DNA from: Petunia secreta | Lineage: Eukaryota; Streptophyta; Magnoliopsida; Solanales; Solanaceae | Length of the DNA: 64,000 nt | Direction: 5' to 3' | NCBI GenBank assembly: GCA_029990175.1 | Contig: JARKIP010000033.1 | Span: 1,798,001-1,862,000, forward strand | Shown here: piece after piece, positions 35,641 to 48,046 of the stretch | How the letters are laid out: every line of letters starts with the position of its first letter | Numbering within the stretch: the first letter of the stretch is position 1 | Program-made: the position numbers and the translations under genes | The notes under the pieces: generated by a model | Told to the model about the DNA's origin: nothing | The model's database searches: none | The model's input: only the letters and a program-made list of their open reading frames with translations

Positions 35641-37060
35641 ATTATGCTTTCAGCAGATAGGTACGTATATACGATCAGGTTGTCGGCTTATCTCTATCAT
35701 TAATAGATTATTAGTGGATTTATCAATGATCGAAACTCATTGTAGATTTCTGCCGTGGCCTTACTTTGGGTCATGAGAAAAGTGGTATCAACACCTCAGA
35801 AATTTAATATTATCATTCAGTATTTGGAGGAAGACTCCTCCACTTAAAGCACAAACTCATGCAGCCATTTGAATAGGAATAACCATCCTCGCACAGTCTG
35901 TTGGACTAAAGAAGATTTAGCTAAAAGCTGAACGTAGGTAGACCTAAGCTACCAACAACCCTTTCGAGTTTCCAAACAGCTGCAATTCTCAAGTTCACAA
36001 CTCCATACATTTACCATAAACACCGCCGCCTGATGGATGGTACTTTATAAAAATTTCGGCAGAGTTTCCCCTGAAACTGGATGATCCGCAAAAACAGAAC
36101 CAGCACTATACTATACATGGGAATGGATACCCGGATAAACTGATATCCAAAACAATAATATGCTTACCCGGTTACAATAACACGTACTCTGGCTCAACAC
36201 AGGGAACCTCACAAGCGGCTACCAATCGCCCAAGCTCACTAGTGCCGGATAAAGAAAAGATGGCAACGGACTGAGGATGAAAATAATTAGAGCTTTAGGA
36301 TTCTCATCTTCTTGTTTGCTTGGCTACCGAAGCTAGACTACTTCCGAGTCAAGCGAGCCAAAGAATCGCAATTGAAGAGATAGACATTAAATAAGCTTTA
36401 TGAAAAAACATCCATACCAATTTAACCTCCCAATAAGAAGGAAACTCTGACAATTTACCAGAAAACCCTTTTATAACTAAGACAAGCTCATAGAATAACA
36501 TGACTCTACTAGAATCTCGAACCAAGAGGATACACACAGATCGAGCATTACTTACCAGCCACTTTACACCGGAAGAAACAACGACACTTCATGATGGTGA
36601 CGAATAAGAATCTCATCATCCCACCAACACTGATTTCCGAGGAGAGAGGTAAAATGAATTGACATTATAATAGAAGGTGGCACAATAATATGCCAAGTAA
36701 ACAATAGAAACACTCACTGTCAAATCTCTCATATTTAGACCAGATAAATTAGTAGGGTCTCACCAATGCCAGGAATAAATCATACCAAAAGCTCGCCCCT
36801 CTACCACAGCCGATTCTTAACAGAAACAATATCCAAGGAAACCATGGAACATGATATGACAGACCATCTCCAGATCGATCGGGAGAATCAAATCTTAAGG
36901 GAAGAAGAAATACATTGGTCTACTACATCGGATGCCTCAGCATCCTGCCAGACTAGCAGTTCATAGAACTGCCTCTGCAGCTGAGCTGAGCCACTACCCT
37001 GATAATCACCTTCTGAATAACCACTGCCACCACGCTCTCAACTTCTACTGGATGGTGGCA
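35641..37060. other. Degenerate gypsy interior, middle part
   Basis: No reliable domain is seen. ORFs are short (up to 66 codons) and lack known motifs. Confidence 0.4.
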
Positions 37061-37660
37061 TTTCTCTAGAGGATTGACATCTAAATAAAATCCCCTGCGA
37101 CTGTGCAGGTGCCTGACGAGAGAAAGGACGACTGCCTACCTGTTGGAGTAACAGAAAACTCTTTAAAGGATAGCCAGACTCATGACAATAATACCACATT
37201 TTCGCTGAAAAATGGAAGCTGGAAAGATTGCTGATAGCCGTAAAGAGAAGACTGAATCTGGTCTTGATGAGCTACTGGCGCACTCTAAGAATCAAGTGAC
37301 ACAAGCTGAGATAACCTGGAAGATGACCTCCCAAAATAATCAAAATTCTTACCTCCAAATGAGGTACCATGGTTGCCCACTAGAGCCACGGGATCTCTTA
37401 CTCTCCCGCTCTAACTCTTCCCACTTTAACTTATGGTATGCCTCGTACCTTCGGGCGATATCAAAAACAACATCAAATGAAATCCCGACCTCAATCTCTC
37501 AAGCCATCCAGGATCTCAAGGGGAAAAAAATAAAGATTATCAATAAATCTTTGAATCTCTCGAAAGGCTCACGAACTAGTTCTAATGCATATTCAGCCAT
37601 TCTATAGAATTCAATCTCATATTCTGAAACACCAACAGGCTAACCGACAGGCTACCCTGT
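37061..37660 (-). pseudogene. gag: Gypsy gag remnant
   Basis: Minus-strand frames give 'YEIEFYRMAEYALELV', 'PFERFKDLL', then 'FDIARRYEAYHKLKWEEL'. These parallel the gag domain of Tekay/Del-type elements ('xYExxFxxLAxxA', 'ARRxExY'). Further on, 'YYCHESGYPLK' (about 37,170-37,205) is a decayed CCHC knuckle, followed by a P/S/Q-rich tail. It lies between PBS and the interior, where gag belongs on the minus strand. Several stops are present. Confidence 0.6.
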
Positions 37661-38550
37661 CCAGTCCACTCAAACTAGCAACACTTTTCTTCTCGCTCGC
37701 TACTCGAAAGGAATTTTTCCACGAATCCAAAAGAAAAAATCGAACGAAGTTAGTTAATAAGAGAGCGGCCCACCAATTCCAGGCTGGACCCCTGAAACTG
37801 GAAAGAAGAATAATCAATACCATACCAACAACACCATACCGCTCGATACAATCAAGAGCCTGAAGGATACGCTGACATTATTTTATTCAAAAAAATCATG
37901 AGGTTTATCTGATGCATTGCTTAAGAATATCGGAAGGTTCAACCGCGTAAAATAATATAATCTCTTTGGGCACTCGGACCGAACTGTTACCTCGGCTGGC
38001 TAACCAGCCGAGAAATTGGTGACGCAACACATGCTGCCTCTGGAACATAATTTACTGAGGCAATATTAAGAACTGGAATAGGAGATCCCTGAGACCGAAC
38101 ATCTGTATCTGCGGCAACCTGATAAGCTGCTTAGCGAATAATAGGTTCTTGCGGTATTTGCGTTGCCAAGATTCTCGTAAAAGCATCGTAGAGAGCCAAG
38201 GGAACCACAAGGTCCTGCTCCCTTGCCCATCGCAAGCTCGTACAGCTGGGACCTCCGTAACTAGATTGTCAGCATGATCAAAACTCTCGGGGCTTCGTCA
38301 GTGCTAGCCCAATGCTAGACTGCTTCGTCTTGAACTCATACTGTTTGCTGATTTGTTGTACGAGGGTTTACAATTGCCAAGAAGGAATTAACAAAAATAC
38401 TTTTGCATCTTAGACCGACGCACGATCAGAAAAGAAGGAAGTGAAACTTCCTAAATGCCATCATAGCCTCTCGTAGATAAGTACGGACGTCTACGTACCC
38501 ATCAGCGAGACTCTACTAGACACTGTCATAGTCTGGATAGACTCTAAATC
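37661..38550 (-). other. Leader region of the gypsy element
   Basis: Between the gag remnant and PBS, with no intact frame; parts look like broken gag N-terminus. A Lys/Arg-rich plus-strand ORF (37,585-37,863) is not supported. Confidence 0.35.
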
Positions 38551-38566
38551 GGGCTCTGATACCAAC
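38551..38566 (-). other. Primer binding site of the gypsy element
   Basis: The minus strand reads GTTGGTATCAGAGCCC immediately after the LTR end GGTCGTGTCA. TGGTATCAGAGC is the usual plant LTR-retrotransposon PBS matching initiator tRNA-Met. Confidence 0.9.
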
Positions 38567-40092
38567 TGACACGACCCGAAATCCGGTTAGGCCGTGCGGG
38601 CACCCGACATCCTCCCCTAGACCCGTCGGGTGAACCCTTACAAATAAAATCAGGAAAATAAATATAACAATTCACGAATAAGGGAAAGATTTAAAAAAAA
38701 AAACACAGATATACTGATACCTCTAAGCTGTACAAAAGAAATTACAGCTGACTACCAAACATACTAGATTTAGGGCTATCCAGACCAGACATCTAAGAGC
38801 ACAAAAAAAGACAGATACCTCCTGAAGGGAGCAAGATGCAACTGAAATAATAACCAATAAATTGGTGGCCATCCGGAATAAAAGTTGGCTCACCCTGACA
38901 GCTGAAGTCGTCTTCGCTCCTACACAACGTGGCGAACTCAATCCTGGAGCGAACCTCTTCCAAAAGTTAGCTCTGCTAATCAATAACCGCTTTATCCTTT
39001 GGTTCCATTGCCAAACGATCCCACTGTGTTCAATAAGCAGAAAAATATATCACATAAGGCTAAAGGCTTCATTCATTACATCTTAGAACAATCCAGGTAG
39101 GAACCTGACACCCTATTCACATACGCAATACGTAGGCCAGGCCTATATACAGGGTTTAAGGTCACATAACCAAACCCCAAATAAATTACATTTATATGTT
39201 GCCCATAACTCACTGAGTACGAATATATAATCAATTTCATTATCGGGGTCCATTTGACCCTTTAAACTATCAATTTACGTCATTAGGGCGATGTCTAATA
39301 TCCCTATTTTTACCGTAAAAATATATTCAAACATACGTAATAAACTCAAATAATATATTAAGATCATTACCTGAATGTTCTGGGGTGAAAATACTATTTT
39401 TCTCCGGCCCCTTTTCTCATTTTCTAGCATTTTTTTCCAATTTCTACTGTGTCATTCTCGTTTCTCTGTTACTGTATCATTTTCTCTGATTGCCTCAACA
39501 TTGAGTTGATAACATAGGTTATAAAGGCCAGTAGGCCACCGCCTAACTTTTTCCTTGTTTGTCTTTTTTTTGTCTTTTTCATTTTTTTTTATTTTCTTTT
39601 CTTTTCTTTTCGCGATGAAAATTAAAACGGAATCCTACGATATTTGAATGAATTCCAAATTTTGCATACCAGTTATACAAAATATATGTAACATACTCGC
39701 GAAGGCGGATCTCAAATCAGACTCCCGAAACTCAAGATGCGAATTTAAATGGAAAAGGTCAAATTATTTAACTTTCGGCATTTTAGCGGAAACTAGCCGA
39801 ACAACATCGAAATTCACTTTCGAAAGTTCACAAAGGTCATAAATAATCATACGAACCCAACGGCGCTTTCGGATTTCAAATCGGAGCTCATTCGGCAAAA
39901 ACCGAGCTCGAAAGTCCCTTTTTTATATTTATTGACAATAAAAACTGAAACCTTCTTCCGATGCCTACCAAACGATGTCTGATTTAGCTCAAATTTTACA
40001 GATAAGTCCCAATGGATATTACGAATATTATAAAATTATCGACACGTCAATCGGAGTCCTAACTTCCGAAACGACTAACCGAGGTCGTTTCA
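38567..40092 (-). repeat. 5' LTR of the gypsy element
   Basis: It runs from TGACACGACC to GGTCGTTTCA on the plus strand. Relative to the other LTR it has 32 extra bases at about 39,621-39,655. Confidence 0.92.
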
Positions 40093-40314
40093 GAAAATCC
40101 CTATTAAAGCTAATGATTTTGACATTGAGCGGCGGTATAGATATGCTGCACTTTTGTGGGAGTATGGCTCTAACAAAAAACTTGAACCATGAAGAAAGTG
40201 ATCCTGAATATCCTGATATATATGATTCTGAGAATAGAGCCTAGCAATTCTGAGGATCCTGTTCAAAATGCTGCAAGATTACAGATGGTCAATGAAAGGA
40301 AGCGCAAGAAGTAG
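40093..40314 (+). pseudogene. C-terminal end of the interrupted Ulp1-family gene
   Basis: Directly after the LTR the sequence reads, in one frame, 'IPIKANDFDIERRYRYAALL' followed by 'WEYGSNKK'. A frame change leads to 'NHEESDPEYPDIYDSENRA', and a third frame ends 'NERKRKK' and TAG (40,312-40,314). Ulp1-family proteins of plant transposons typically end with such an 'RYRYAxLLW' segment and an acidic tail. It is the natural continuation of the exon cut at 32,957. Confidence 0.7.
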
Positions 40315-41840
40315 AAATGTGTTAATGTAGACTCTAACCTAGCTGAGTAGTATATTTAACTACTAATGTAGTGTCTAGGTATTAGTTTTTAAATCCTGTT
40401 GAATGTTTTTGGTTAATATGGGTGTTATCAATGTCACTGTTCAGTGCAGCCCTGATGGTTCTCTTTTGCACTTTAACAACTTGTAGTTTGATAGATTAAA
40501 CATTGTTGTTTATTTAAGTTTGGTTACTTATTTTATTCCTAGTTTTATGTTTGAAAATCAGTTTTATGGCTTTGTGGCTTATAAAATATGTGACTGTATA
40601 CCACCAGGGTATACTGGGACAAAATTAAAGAAGTATACCAGAAAGGTATACTGGATACTACACAGGTATACCTGAATAGTAAATTACATTACTCTACCTG
40701 TGTAGTATACACTATTTCGCAATAGTATAAGGTTGTTAAGTAAGAGCAACCAAGGCTAGTGAGACAACTTTACTGTCGCTGCAATAAACATTGTCAGGTT
40801 GCGGCAGTATACAAATTTTCTTTTATATACCTTTCTACTATGCAGTATACCCTACTGTTTTGACTTGTGCAACTAGGTATACCCCTAATACTTTCCTATT
40901 GTAAATAATAGTAGCACTCTCAAATAAAAGTACACTAGTTCACTTGTATTGCAATATGTTCAAACAAAGTCGACAAAAAAAATACTCTGCTGGATACGCT
41001 TTAGCATACAGTTTAGTTTGTCGGTATACCACTTTATTTATGTTGCTAAAGTGTTTAGACCAACATAACACCATATTTAGTCCGAAATGAACGTTTACAC
41101 TCTCAAAACAAATGCACCTGTCTATCATAAACGACATCATGAGCCTACCGTATGCATCAATATTGAGAATAATTTGAAACAAATACTTTGGAATATTTAT
41201 GCTATATGTATACTAAGATGACATCTAAACTAAAAATAGCCACATTTTTAATAAGTAGACCAAAAATGAGCATTTTCCCACACAAAAGAATCTATTACTA
41301 ATGCTACGTGTTATAGAACACAAGAAAACCACGTGACTTGTCAATTATTCTGCATTTCTTTCCGGTAGTGTACATTGATTAGAATGATTAGGACAAAGAC
41401 GCAACAATTTTGCTAGCCAATTAGTGGAAAATCTTGATTTATGGATTTCAAACGAATTGCAAGAAAGCCTCCTATTGACGGTAATAGAAAAGATCAAATA
41501 GTTGGTGCCAACATCAATGTTGTAGAAATTAAGAAACTTGTATGTTGCTTCATCAGATAGCAAGTGGGTAAAGTTCTACCATATCCAGAGGTACTTTCTT
41601 TTTTAGTTTATTATCAACAGTTGTATACCATTTTACCATGCCGTATACGTCAACAGTATACCACCTTAACATGGTAGGTCCACTGTTGGAAAAAAATAAC
41701 AAAAATTTATTTTCCTACTGTATATCATTGTAATAGTCTGTATACCATAAAAGTGTACTTGTTTAACTGTTTTGCAACAAGTTGACCAAAAATTTTCTCT
41801 ACTGTATACGCTTTACTATAGAGTCTACCAGATTCTTTTA
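40315..41840. repeat. GTATAC-rich non-coding region
   Basis: Palindromes cluster at 40,595-40,880 and 41,620-41,820. Between them (41,345-41,563, minus) is a 72-codon frame with 'YLIFSITVNRRL', which I do not recognise; it is not clearly a gene. Confidence 0.6.
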
Positions 41841-41868
41841 GTACACAATACTTAGGTTTGCTACTTTT

Positions 41869-42229
41869 TTTTAAGGATACGACTAGAGATGATCGCAAGG
41901 ATAATAATGATAGTAATTGTTGTGCCGATGGGATGAATAGAGATCAAGATTGTTTTTCCCACTATGACAATAATGTATACCCATTCTCGAGTTCCGACTG
42001 TGTGAATTCAAGTGATTCAATTGATCCCAGTGTTTTGGATCAATCTTCTATAGATCCACTGTCAAGTTCTGACTATGTGAATACAAGTGGGCCTCTGACA
42101 CAACCATCATTTGGTGGTCGAGGAAATGCTGCTTGTGATACTCTTTGTCAAGATTTATTTGAAGACCCTTTGTCAAGTTCTGAGTACGTGGATTTAAGGG
42201 AAGATTCAATCTTTTCTATGAGTATATAA
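41869..42229 (+). pseudogene. Ser/Asp-rich coding remnant with internal repeats, unidentified
   Basis: A frame opens after a T-rich acceptor (TTTTTTTTAAG) and ends at TAA about 42,229. The protein is rich in S, D and N and repeats a motif three times: 'FSSSDCVNSS', 'LSSSDYVNTS', 'LSSSEYVDLR'. No family is recognised. It could be an exon of another Ulp1/DUF1985-type ORF, given its setting. Confidence 0.35.
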
Positions 42230-42402
42230 GGTACGAAACCAACTCTTGCTGCTGATCTCACCAACTAGAAATTCAAATAATTCGTCAAGCTTCTCGGATT
42301 CCCTAATTTGAATAGAATAAAACAAAAATCAAGAACACAACCAATACATTGTTAAACTGAAACATCACACTTCTAACACAGTAATGAAAAAACTTATTAA
42401 AC

Positions 42403-44860
42403 TCACCCCTTTTTCTTCTTCACAAAATTGTTGAATTCACACTCAAGATTGAAATCTACATGCTGTGTTATACTTCCTACAAATGGAAACTTCTTGGATA
42501 CAACCTTTTTTGGTGACGATACTGCATCCACACTTCCCCCAGATATTGAAATAACACTTGCACCAGAATTCCATGTAGAGACATAAGGAGACTCTTTAAC
42601 TGCTGCAGTACGTCTGCATCTTCGATGAACCACAGGTGTCTTCTCAATAGTACATCTTTTCACAGCAGCTGCAATATCATTGTCACCTTTTTAATATCAC
42701 ATTATCATCATGAGATTCAGTGTTATAATCCTTGCAATCATCTTTACTCGGAAGCTGCAAGTAAATAAATACAAATAACGTTATTATATCAAAGTAAAAT
42801 GAATGCCAATATACTCCAACATAAGTGTATAATATTAGAGTATACGTTCTAGTTAAAATTAAAGGTATACCAATAGTAAATTTGAAAAAATCACCTTCGA
42901 ATATGTCACCGGCAACGCAAAAAGTGCAATACGAGTGTAAGATTCTGACCCGTTGGTTTCCAGCTCAGGACCCTGATCTGTAGTTACTGATAAAAAAAGG
43001 TAATTAGATATTATGTAATTTCCATTCAAAGATGAACAAATTAAAAAGTGCATATCTGAGGTTTTATCTGCAACACCATCTGTTGCTTGATGGGCAATAC
43101 CACCAACTAATTCATTAAGTTGAGACTCAGTCATTTCAAATTCATGACCCCATTGAGGGTCTGCAAGTGATTTATCATAAGAAATAGCACAATTGACTCC
43201 AGGTAAGACATCAACGCTACCATGTACAGGAGAATCTGAAAAGGGTTGAAAAAAACAGAAACTTGAATAACTCCAAAACTTGCAAAATAATAACAACAAT
43301 CTCATTGTTAATTTGACACTCACTGATTTCCAACTGACACCCCTGATCTATATCTACAAGTAATTTCAGGTAATTACATATTAGCTAATTTTTATTCAAA
43401 GATAGACAACTTATACAAAACCAAAAAGTACAGACATGAAATTTTATTCTCAATATCAACTGTTGTTTGACATGCATTCTCACCAACTAATGCATTAGGG
43501 TGAGCTACAGTGATTTTCACAACTGAATTCAGCGTCTACAAAAGATTTCTCACAAGAAGCAGCACAATTGACTCCGGTTAACACATCACGACTATCATGC
43601 ACAACAGAATCTGAAAAGAGGTGGAAATTTTTGAAAGAACTATAAAATTTGTAAAAGAATGATAATTTAAAAATTAAAAACCGCTAAGTTGCCAATCTGA
43701 ATGAGTACAAAAAATTAAGAGCATAGAAAGTTGCATACCTGCATAAGCATTGATACTGGTAACCGCTACCGATATCGCAAGTTCAAGACTGTTCTGTTCG
43801 AAAGTAATATCATTCTTTCCTTTCGACCAGCGTCACCATCATTTTCCATTCCATCAGAGAGTTCAGTTTTTCTTTCTTCAGTTTTTGTAGAGATAGTGGG
43901 ACGAAAAGGTTCATGATTTTTATCCCTATCTTCCAATGCCTGATTATGAACTATTGTTGCACCAAACAAACATTGCTGAGTATCCCAATCCAAACCAGGA
44001 TACCTGCAGTAACATTCGGACTGCTAAGACCTACAAATGTTGCATGTCCAGGACTGTCTTGTTCAAACCTGATAGCATCTCTGTTCGGTCGACCAGTGCT
44101 ACCATCATTTTCCATCATATCAGCCTGATGACCTTTGGTACCGTCCTAAAAATAAAGAAAAAAGTATTTATGGTAACATGAAATTAGAAAAGGAAAACAA
44201 TAGTATACAATTCAGGTATACTATTATTTAGTGTATAGCTTTTTACCATGATGTATACTATAATGGTATACCAGGCTTAATAATACTAAAAAACTTCTTT
44301 TTCTATTGTATGCTCATTATACTACATTGTATACCCACAAAAGTATACTACTTTAACTAAAAACTACCCACCTTTTTTTGTTTTTAATTAAGTTAATTGA
44401 AAAACATACATTTAAGAATCTAGAAATATATAATAACAAAAGAAAAGGATTACCGTATATTCGGGCACACATTTATCAGCAACTAAAGCAATTGTATTTA
44501 GCAGCTCGGTGAACTTGCCATTGATGTGTTCCTTGAAATCATCAAATTCTTTCTTCCCCTAAATTAGATGAACAAATGTATAGAGTCCTATAGATCATAG
44601 AAACGCATAAACAGTAGAAAAAACACAATGAACCTCTATAAACTTGGTATCAACGTAAGTCTGCAAAGACTGAAAGCCACTATCAACCTAATAAAACAAA
44701 AAAAAAAGTTTCAGAAATGCGAACACTTTAAAATACTATAGAGTAACTGATAGTCAGCAAAACAGAAATGATTAAAAATACCACTTTCTTGTATTTTGTG
44801 AAGTTTTCATTTGTATCAGCAGCCCTTGTTTGAGAAGGAACTGATGTTGAAGCAGAAATG
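42403..44860 (-). pseudogene. Middle and distal exons of the DUF1985 gene
   Basis: Minus-strand exon-like blocks are separated by AT- and GTATAC-rich introns: near 44,457-44,560 ('EFDDFKEHINGKFTELL'), 44,640-44,690, 43,740-44,150, 43,440-43,610, 43,080-43,240 ('GVNCAISYDKSLADPQWG') and 42,403-42,663 ('KKFPFVGSITQHVDF'). The block at 43,080-43,240 and that at 43,440-43,610 are diverged repeats of each other ('VLxGVNCAxSxxKS'). The last resembles the basic 'RFPFEMSITAD' segment of the plus-strand Ulp1 gene. No Ulp1 catalytic domain is found downstream on this strand, so the gene is truncated. Confidence 0.5.
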
Positions 44861-44888
44861 TCCTAGCTGCCTTGCTAGCTTTTTGCAG

Positions 44889-45821
44889 TTCCAGCAAACT
44901 CTTCATTCAGTCCCTGTTGAATCTGACGTGTTCCAGGATCACCTTGCTTACTTTGTTGTTTATTCTTAGTATGCTCAATGACAACGAAACAACGGGACTG
45001 ATGCTCATTGGCTATGCCAGATTCTAAACCATCCAACTCTAATTATGCCCACGCAGCATCAGTTGGAGTAATGTTACTTGGCTTCAACTGTTGAATTATA
45101 GTGCAACATGTAAAAGCAAAACAAAACAAAATTGTAAAGGTATACTTTAAAGGTATAATACCACAAAGCAGTATACTGACACAACATATTCCGTAAAAAG
45201 AACATATTCTATAAAAGTGACACGACACGTACCGTTTCAATCGGCAATAAAATATATCCAACTCAGAACTATTAGCTGCAAGTCGCTTCTTTCCTTTCCA
45301 GTTGAGCATACAGGGAACCTTAGTGCCAACCCGCGTAGCAACTTTTCCCCCAATCAATATACAGCACTCACAAAACCAAATCTGAAAAGCATGCGTTAAC
45401 CCAGCATGCCTTGCAAATGTAGGGACATCTAACAGCTTTTTATGAAGTGATTCCCTTGTAACCTTAAAAATTTGAATACCCCGTGGGTAATCATTAAAGT
45501 TACCACTATCAGCTAAGTCAACATAACACCGAGCAAGACATGAAGTTTTTATTGGTAGAAAAAGAAATGAAGAAAGAAAATGCAAAACAGCTATGTTTAC
45601 CGCATCAGTGTCAATTTCACCAACATTTAGTTTCAAAAATATACGCTATCTCCTGTCGAGTGACATTGGCAGACCCGTTAAAGTACATGTTCAATAGGGT
45701 ATTGTCTTTGCGATAAACCACCTCCTGGACACCCGTACATTTTAGACCTTTGATTAATGCAAACTCACCAAGTCCAAAACGTAATTGACAGCCATTCAAA
45801 TCAAACAATAAAATGTCTGGA
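44889..45821 (-). pseudogene. DUF1985 domain, tandem copy A
   Basis: A 0.93-kb segment is duplicated next door (45,826-46,757). The coding part encodes the DUF1985 core: 'FDLNGCQLRFGLGEFALI', 'VTRQEIAYIFETKCW', 'LPIKTSCLARCYVDLADSG' and 'FKVTRESLHKKLLDVPTFA'. A frameshift near 45,630 separates the first part. A donor GTACGTGTCG follows the exon, then an intron with two GTATAC sites. DUF1985 accompanies Ulp1 proteases in plant transposons; its function is unknown. Confidence 0.75.
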
Positions 45822-45825
45822 GCGC

Positions 45826-46965
45826 AGCAAACTCTTCATTCAATCCCTGTTGAATCTGACGTGTTCCAGGATCACCTTGCTTACTTTGCTGTTTATTCTT
45901 AGTATGCTCAATGACAACGAACAACGGGACTGATACTCATTGGCTATGCCAAATTCTAAACCATCCAACTCTAATTATGCCCACGCAGCATCAGTTGGAG
46001 TAATGTTACTTGGCTTCAACTGTTGAATTATAGTGCAACATGTAAAAGCAAAACAAAACAAAATTGTAAAGGTATACTTTAAAGGTATAATACCACAAAG
46101 CAGTATACTGACACAACATATTCCGTAAAAAGAACATATTCTATAAAAGTGACACGACACGTACCGTTTCAATCGGCAAATAAAATACATCCAACTCAGA
46201 ACTATTAGCTGCAAGTCGCTTCTTTCCTTCCCAGTTGAGCATACAGGGAACCTTGGTGCCAACCCGCGTAGCAACTTTTCCCCTAATCAATAGACAGCAC
46301 TCAGAAAACCAAATCTGAAAAGCATGCGTTAACCCAGCATGCCTTGCAAATGTAGGGACATCTAACAGCTTTTTATGAAGTGATTCCCTTGTAACCTTAA
46401 AAATGTCAATACCCCGTGGGTAATCATTAAAGTTACCACTATCAACTAAGTCAACATAACACCGAGCAAGACATGAAGTTTTTATTGGTAGAAAAAGAAA
46501 TGAAGAAAGAAAATGCAAAATAGCTATCTTTACCGCATTAGTGTCAGAATTTCCCCAACATTTAGTTTCAAAAATATACGCTATCTCCTGTCGAGTGACG
46601 TTGGCAGACCCATTAAAATACATGTGCAATAGGGTATTGTCTTTGCGATAAACCACCTCCTGGACACCCATACATTTTAGACCTGTGAGTAATGCAAACT
46701 CACCAAGTCCAAAACGTAATTGACAGCCATTCAAATCAAATAATAAAATGTCTGGAGAATCATGATGTACCTGCCTACTCATCAAATACTATACAAAGCG
46801 AGTCTGCTTTGTTTGCTTTGGCATATCCAAGAAATAGCCAGAGCAAGTTTCCCGAAATAGCTGGAGTTGTGTTGGGGTCAAGGTTGACTTCAAATCGTCA
46901 ATGATATTAAGATTGGCATCATACACAATCTTTGGGGAGTAGGTTGATTCGTTTGCTTGTATACC
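45826..46965 (-). pseudogene. DUF1985 domain, tandem copy B with upstream exon part
   Basis: The longer copy has an open frame 46,785-46,141 covering the whole domain (214 codons from an internal Met). Upstream, in the same sense, is 'VYDANLNIIDDL', then 'LFRETCSGYFLDMPK', the usual N-terminal lead-in of DUF1985, cut by one TAG near 46,787. The donor is after 'YLPIET' at 46,164. It matches copy A closely. The exon acceptor is near 46,965, beside a GTATAC cluster. Confidence 0.78.
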
Positions 46966-47485
46966 TTGAATTTAAAGTAGTACACCATCAGAGTATACTC
47001 AATACCAGAAAGGTATACAAAACAACACATACACCTAAGCGATATGCAAATTGTTCTGTGACTTATTTTTTCGTCTGTATTACTTTAATGATATACATCA
47101 AAGATGAATCACTTCAAACATTTTAAAATATTTGAACCACTCTGATCATCACTGCTCGCCACTGCCAGCCACCATCATCACCATTTATCGCCACTATAAG
47201 CGACAATTAGCAATTTCCCCCACATTCATCTTTGATGTATCTCATTGTATACCTTGATATTATATTGTATCACTTATACAATTACTGGTTAATTTGCCTG
47301 TATACCTTAAAATTAAAGCATGAAATAACCATGGTATACTGAATACCAGAAAGGTATACAGAAGAAGACATATGACTAACGATATGCTACTTGTATGCGA
47401 ATGAGCATAAGGACTACACACATCAGTATACTGCAGCAGTATGCAATACACATGACAAAGTTCAAAATACAAGGTAATAAAGTAC

Positions 47486-47715
47486 CTTAGGCTCGATAAT
47501 CGATTCCGACTCGATAACAGCAGCTGCACCAAGCACATTTGTGACCACATTATTTGTAACCTCATTCGCACCAGTAGTACCCGCCCCAATAGTCTCCCCA
47601 ACAGTAACGATTGCCATACTATTTGCAATAGGTGGAGTACTAGAGGATACAGGTTAGTACGTTTACGTTTGTAAACATGCTGCAAGCTCAATTTTGAACG
47701 ACTAGGGTTTATCAT
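47486..47715 (-). pseudogene. First exon of the DUF1985 gene
   Basis: A minus-strand ATG at 47,715 starts 'MINPSRSKLSLQHVYKRKR'. After a frame change the more natural frame reads 'SSTPPIANSMAIVTVGETIG' and ends in a donor GTACTTT at 47,485. It lies 0.5 kb upstream of the DUF1985 exon, with a GTATAC-rich intron between. The start follows a purine-rich leader on the plus strand. Confidence 0.5.
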
Positions 47716-47754
47716 TTTAGTAGAAACAGTTGAAATCGATTCAAGCAGGGGTTT

Positions 47755-47945
47755 GAATCATCGATTTGGAGAGAAACGGGATGTAATCAGATGGGGAAAT
47801 GGGGGAAACGGGTCGATTTTGGGGGAAATGGGGGAAACAGGATGTAATCGGATGGGGAAATGGGGGAACAGATCGATTTTGGGGGATATGGGAAAACTGA
47901 GAGAAACTGAAGAGTTTGGGGGGGTGGGGGACAGGGAAATGGGTA
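47755..47945. repeat. G/A-rich short tandem repeats upstream of the DUF1985 gene
   Basis: Two to three imperfect copies of a roughly 60-base unit carry GATGTAATC..GATGGGGAAATGGGGG and GTCGATTTTGGGGG. On the minus strand this is a C/T-rich leader. C/T-rich DNA of similar style occurs at 49,690-49,860. Confidence 0.75.
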
Positions 47946-48030
47946 CTGGATGTAATTATCATTAAATTTATGGGTATAGAAAATTGGCGAGGATATGTCA
48001 CGTAATTAGTTTCAGATGCATGGGTATAGA

Positions 48031-48046
48031 GTGTAAATTTCCCTTT
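48031..48046. other. Candidate transposon terminus
   Basis: TGTAAATTTCCCTTT, preceded by a series of GGGTAT/TACCCAT motifs, is the reverse complement of AAGGGAAATTTACAT at 52,042-52,056, which is also followed by TACCCAT motifs. This may mark the outer end of the DUF1985-bearing element. No paired end for that element was identified. The stretch 48,047-48,323 holds nothing else I recognise. Confidence 0.35.

Larger units (their letters stand above)
32958..40092 (-). mobile_element. Ty3/gypsy LTR retrotransposon inserted in the Ulp1 gene, defective
   Basis: LTRs 32,958-34,451 and 38,567-40,092 are nearly identical and begin TGACACGACC on the plus strand. The PBS complement GGGCTCTGATACCAAC (38,551-38,566) beside the right LTR fixes minus orientation (initiator-Met type). 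A purine-rich PPT on the minus strand abuts the left LTR (34,452-34,473). The interior (4.1 kb) holds gag debris on the minus strand near the PBS and an integrase fragment on the plus strand. The flanks share AAAA (TAAAA at 32,953-32,957 and GAAAA at 40,093-40,097), a one-mismatch target duplication. Domain remnants resemble the Tekay/Del chromovirus group. Confidence 0.85.
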
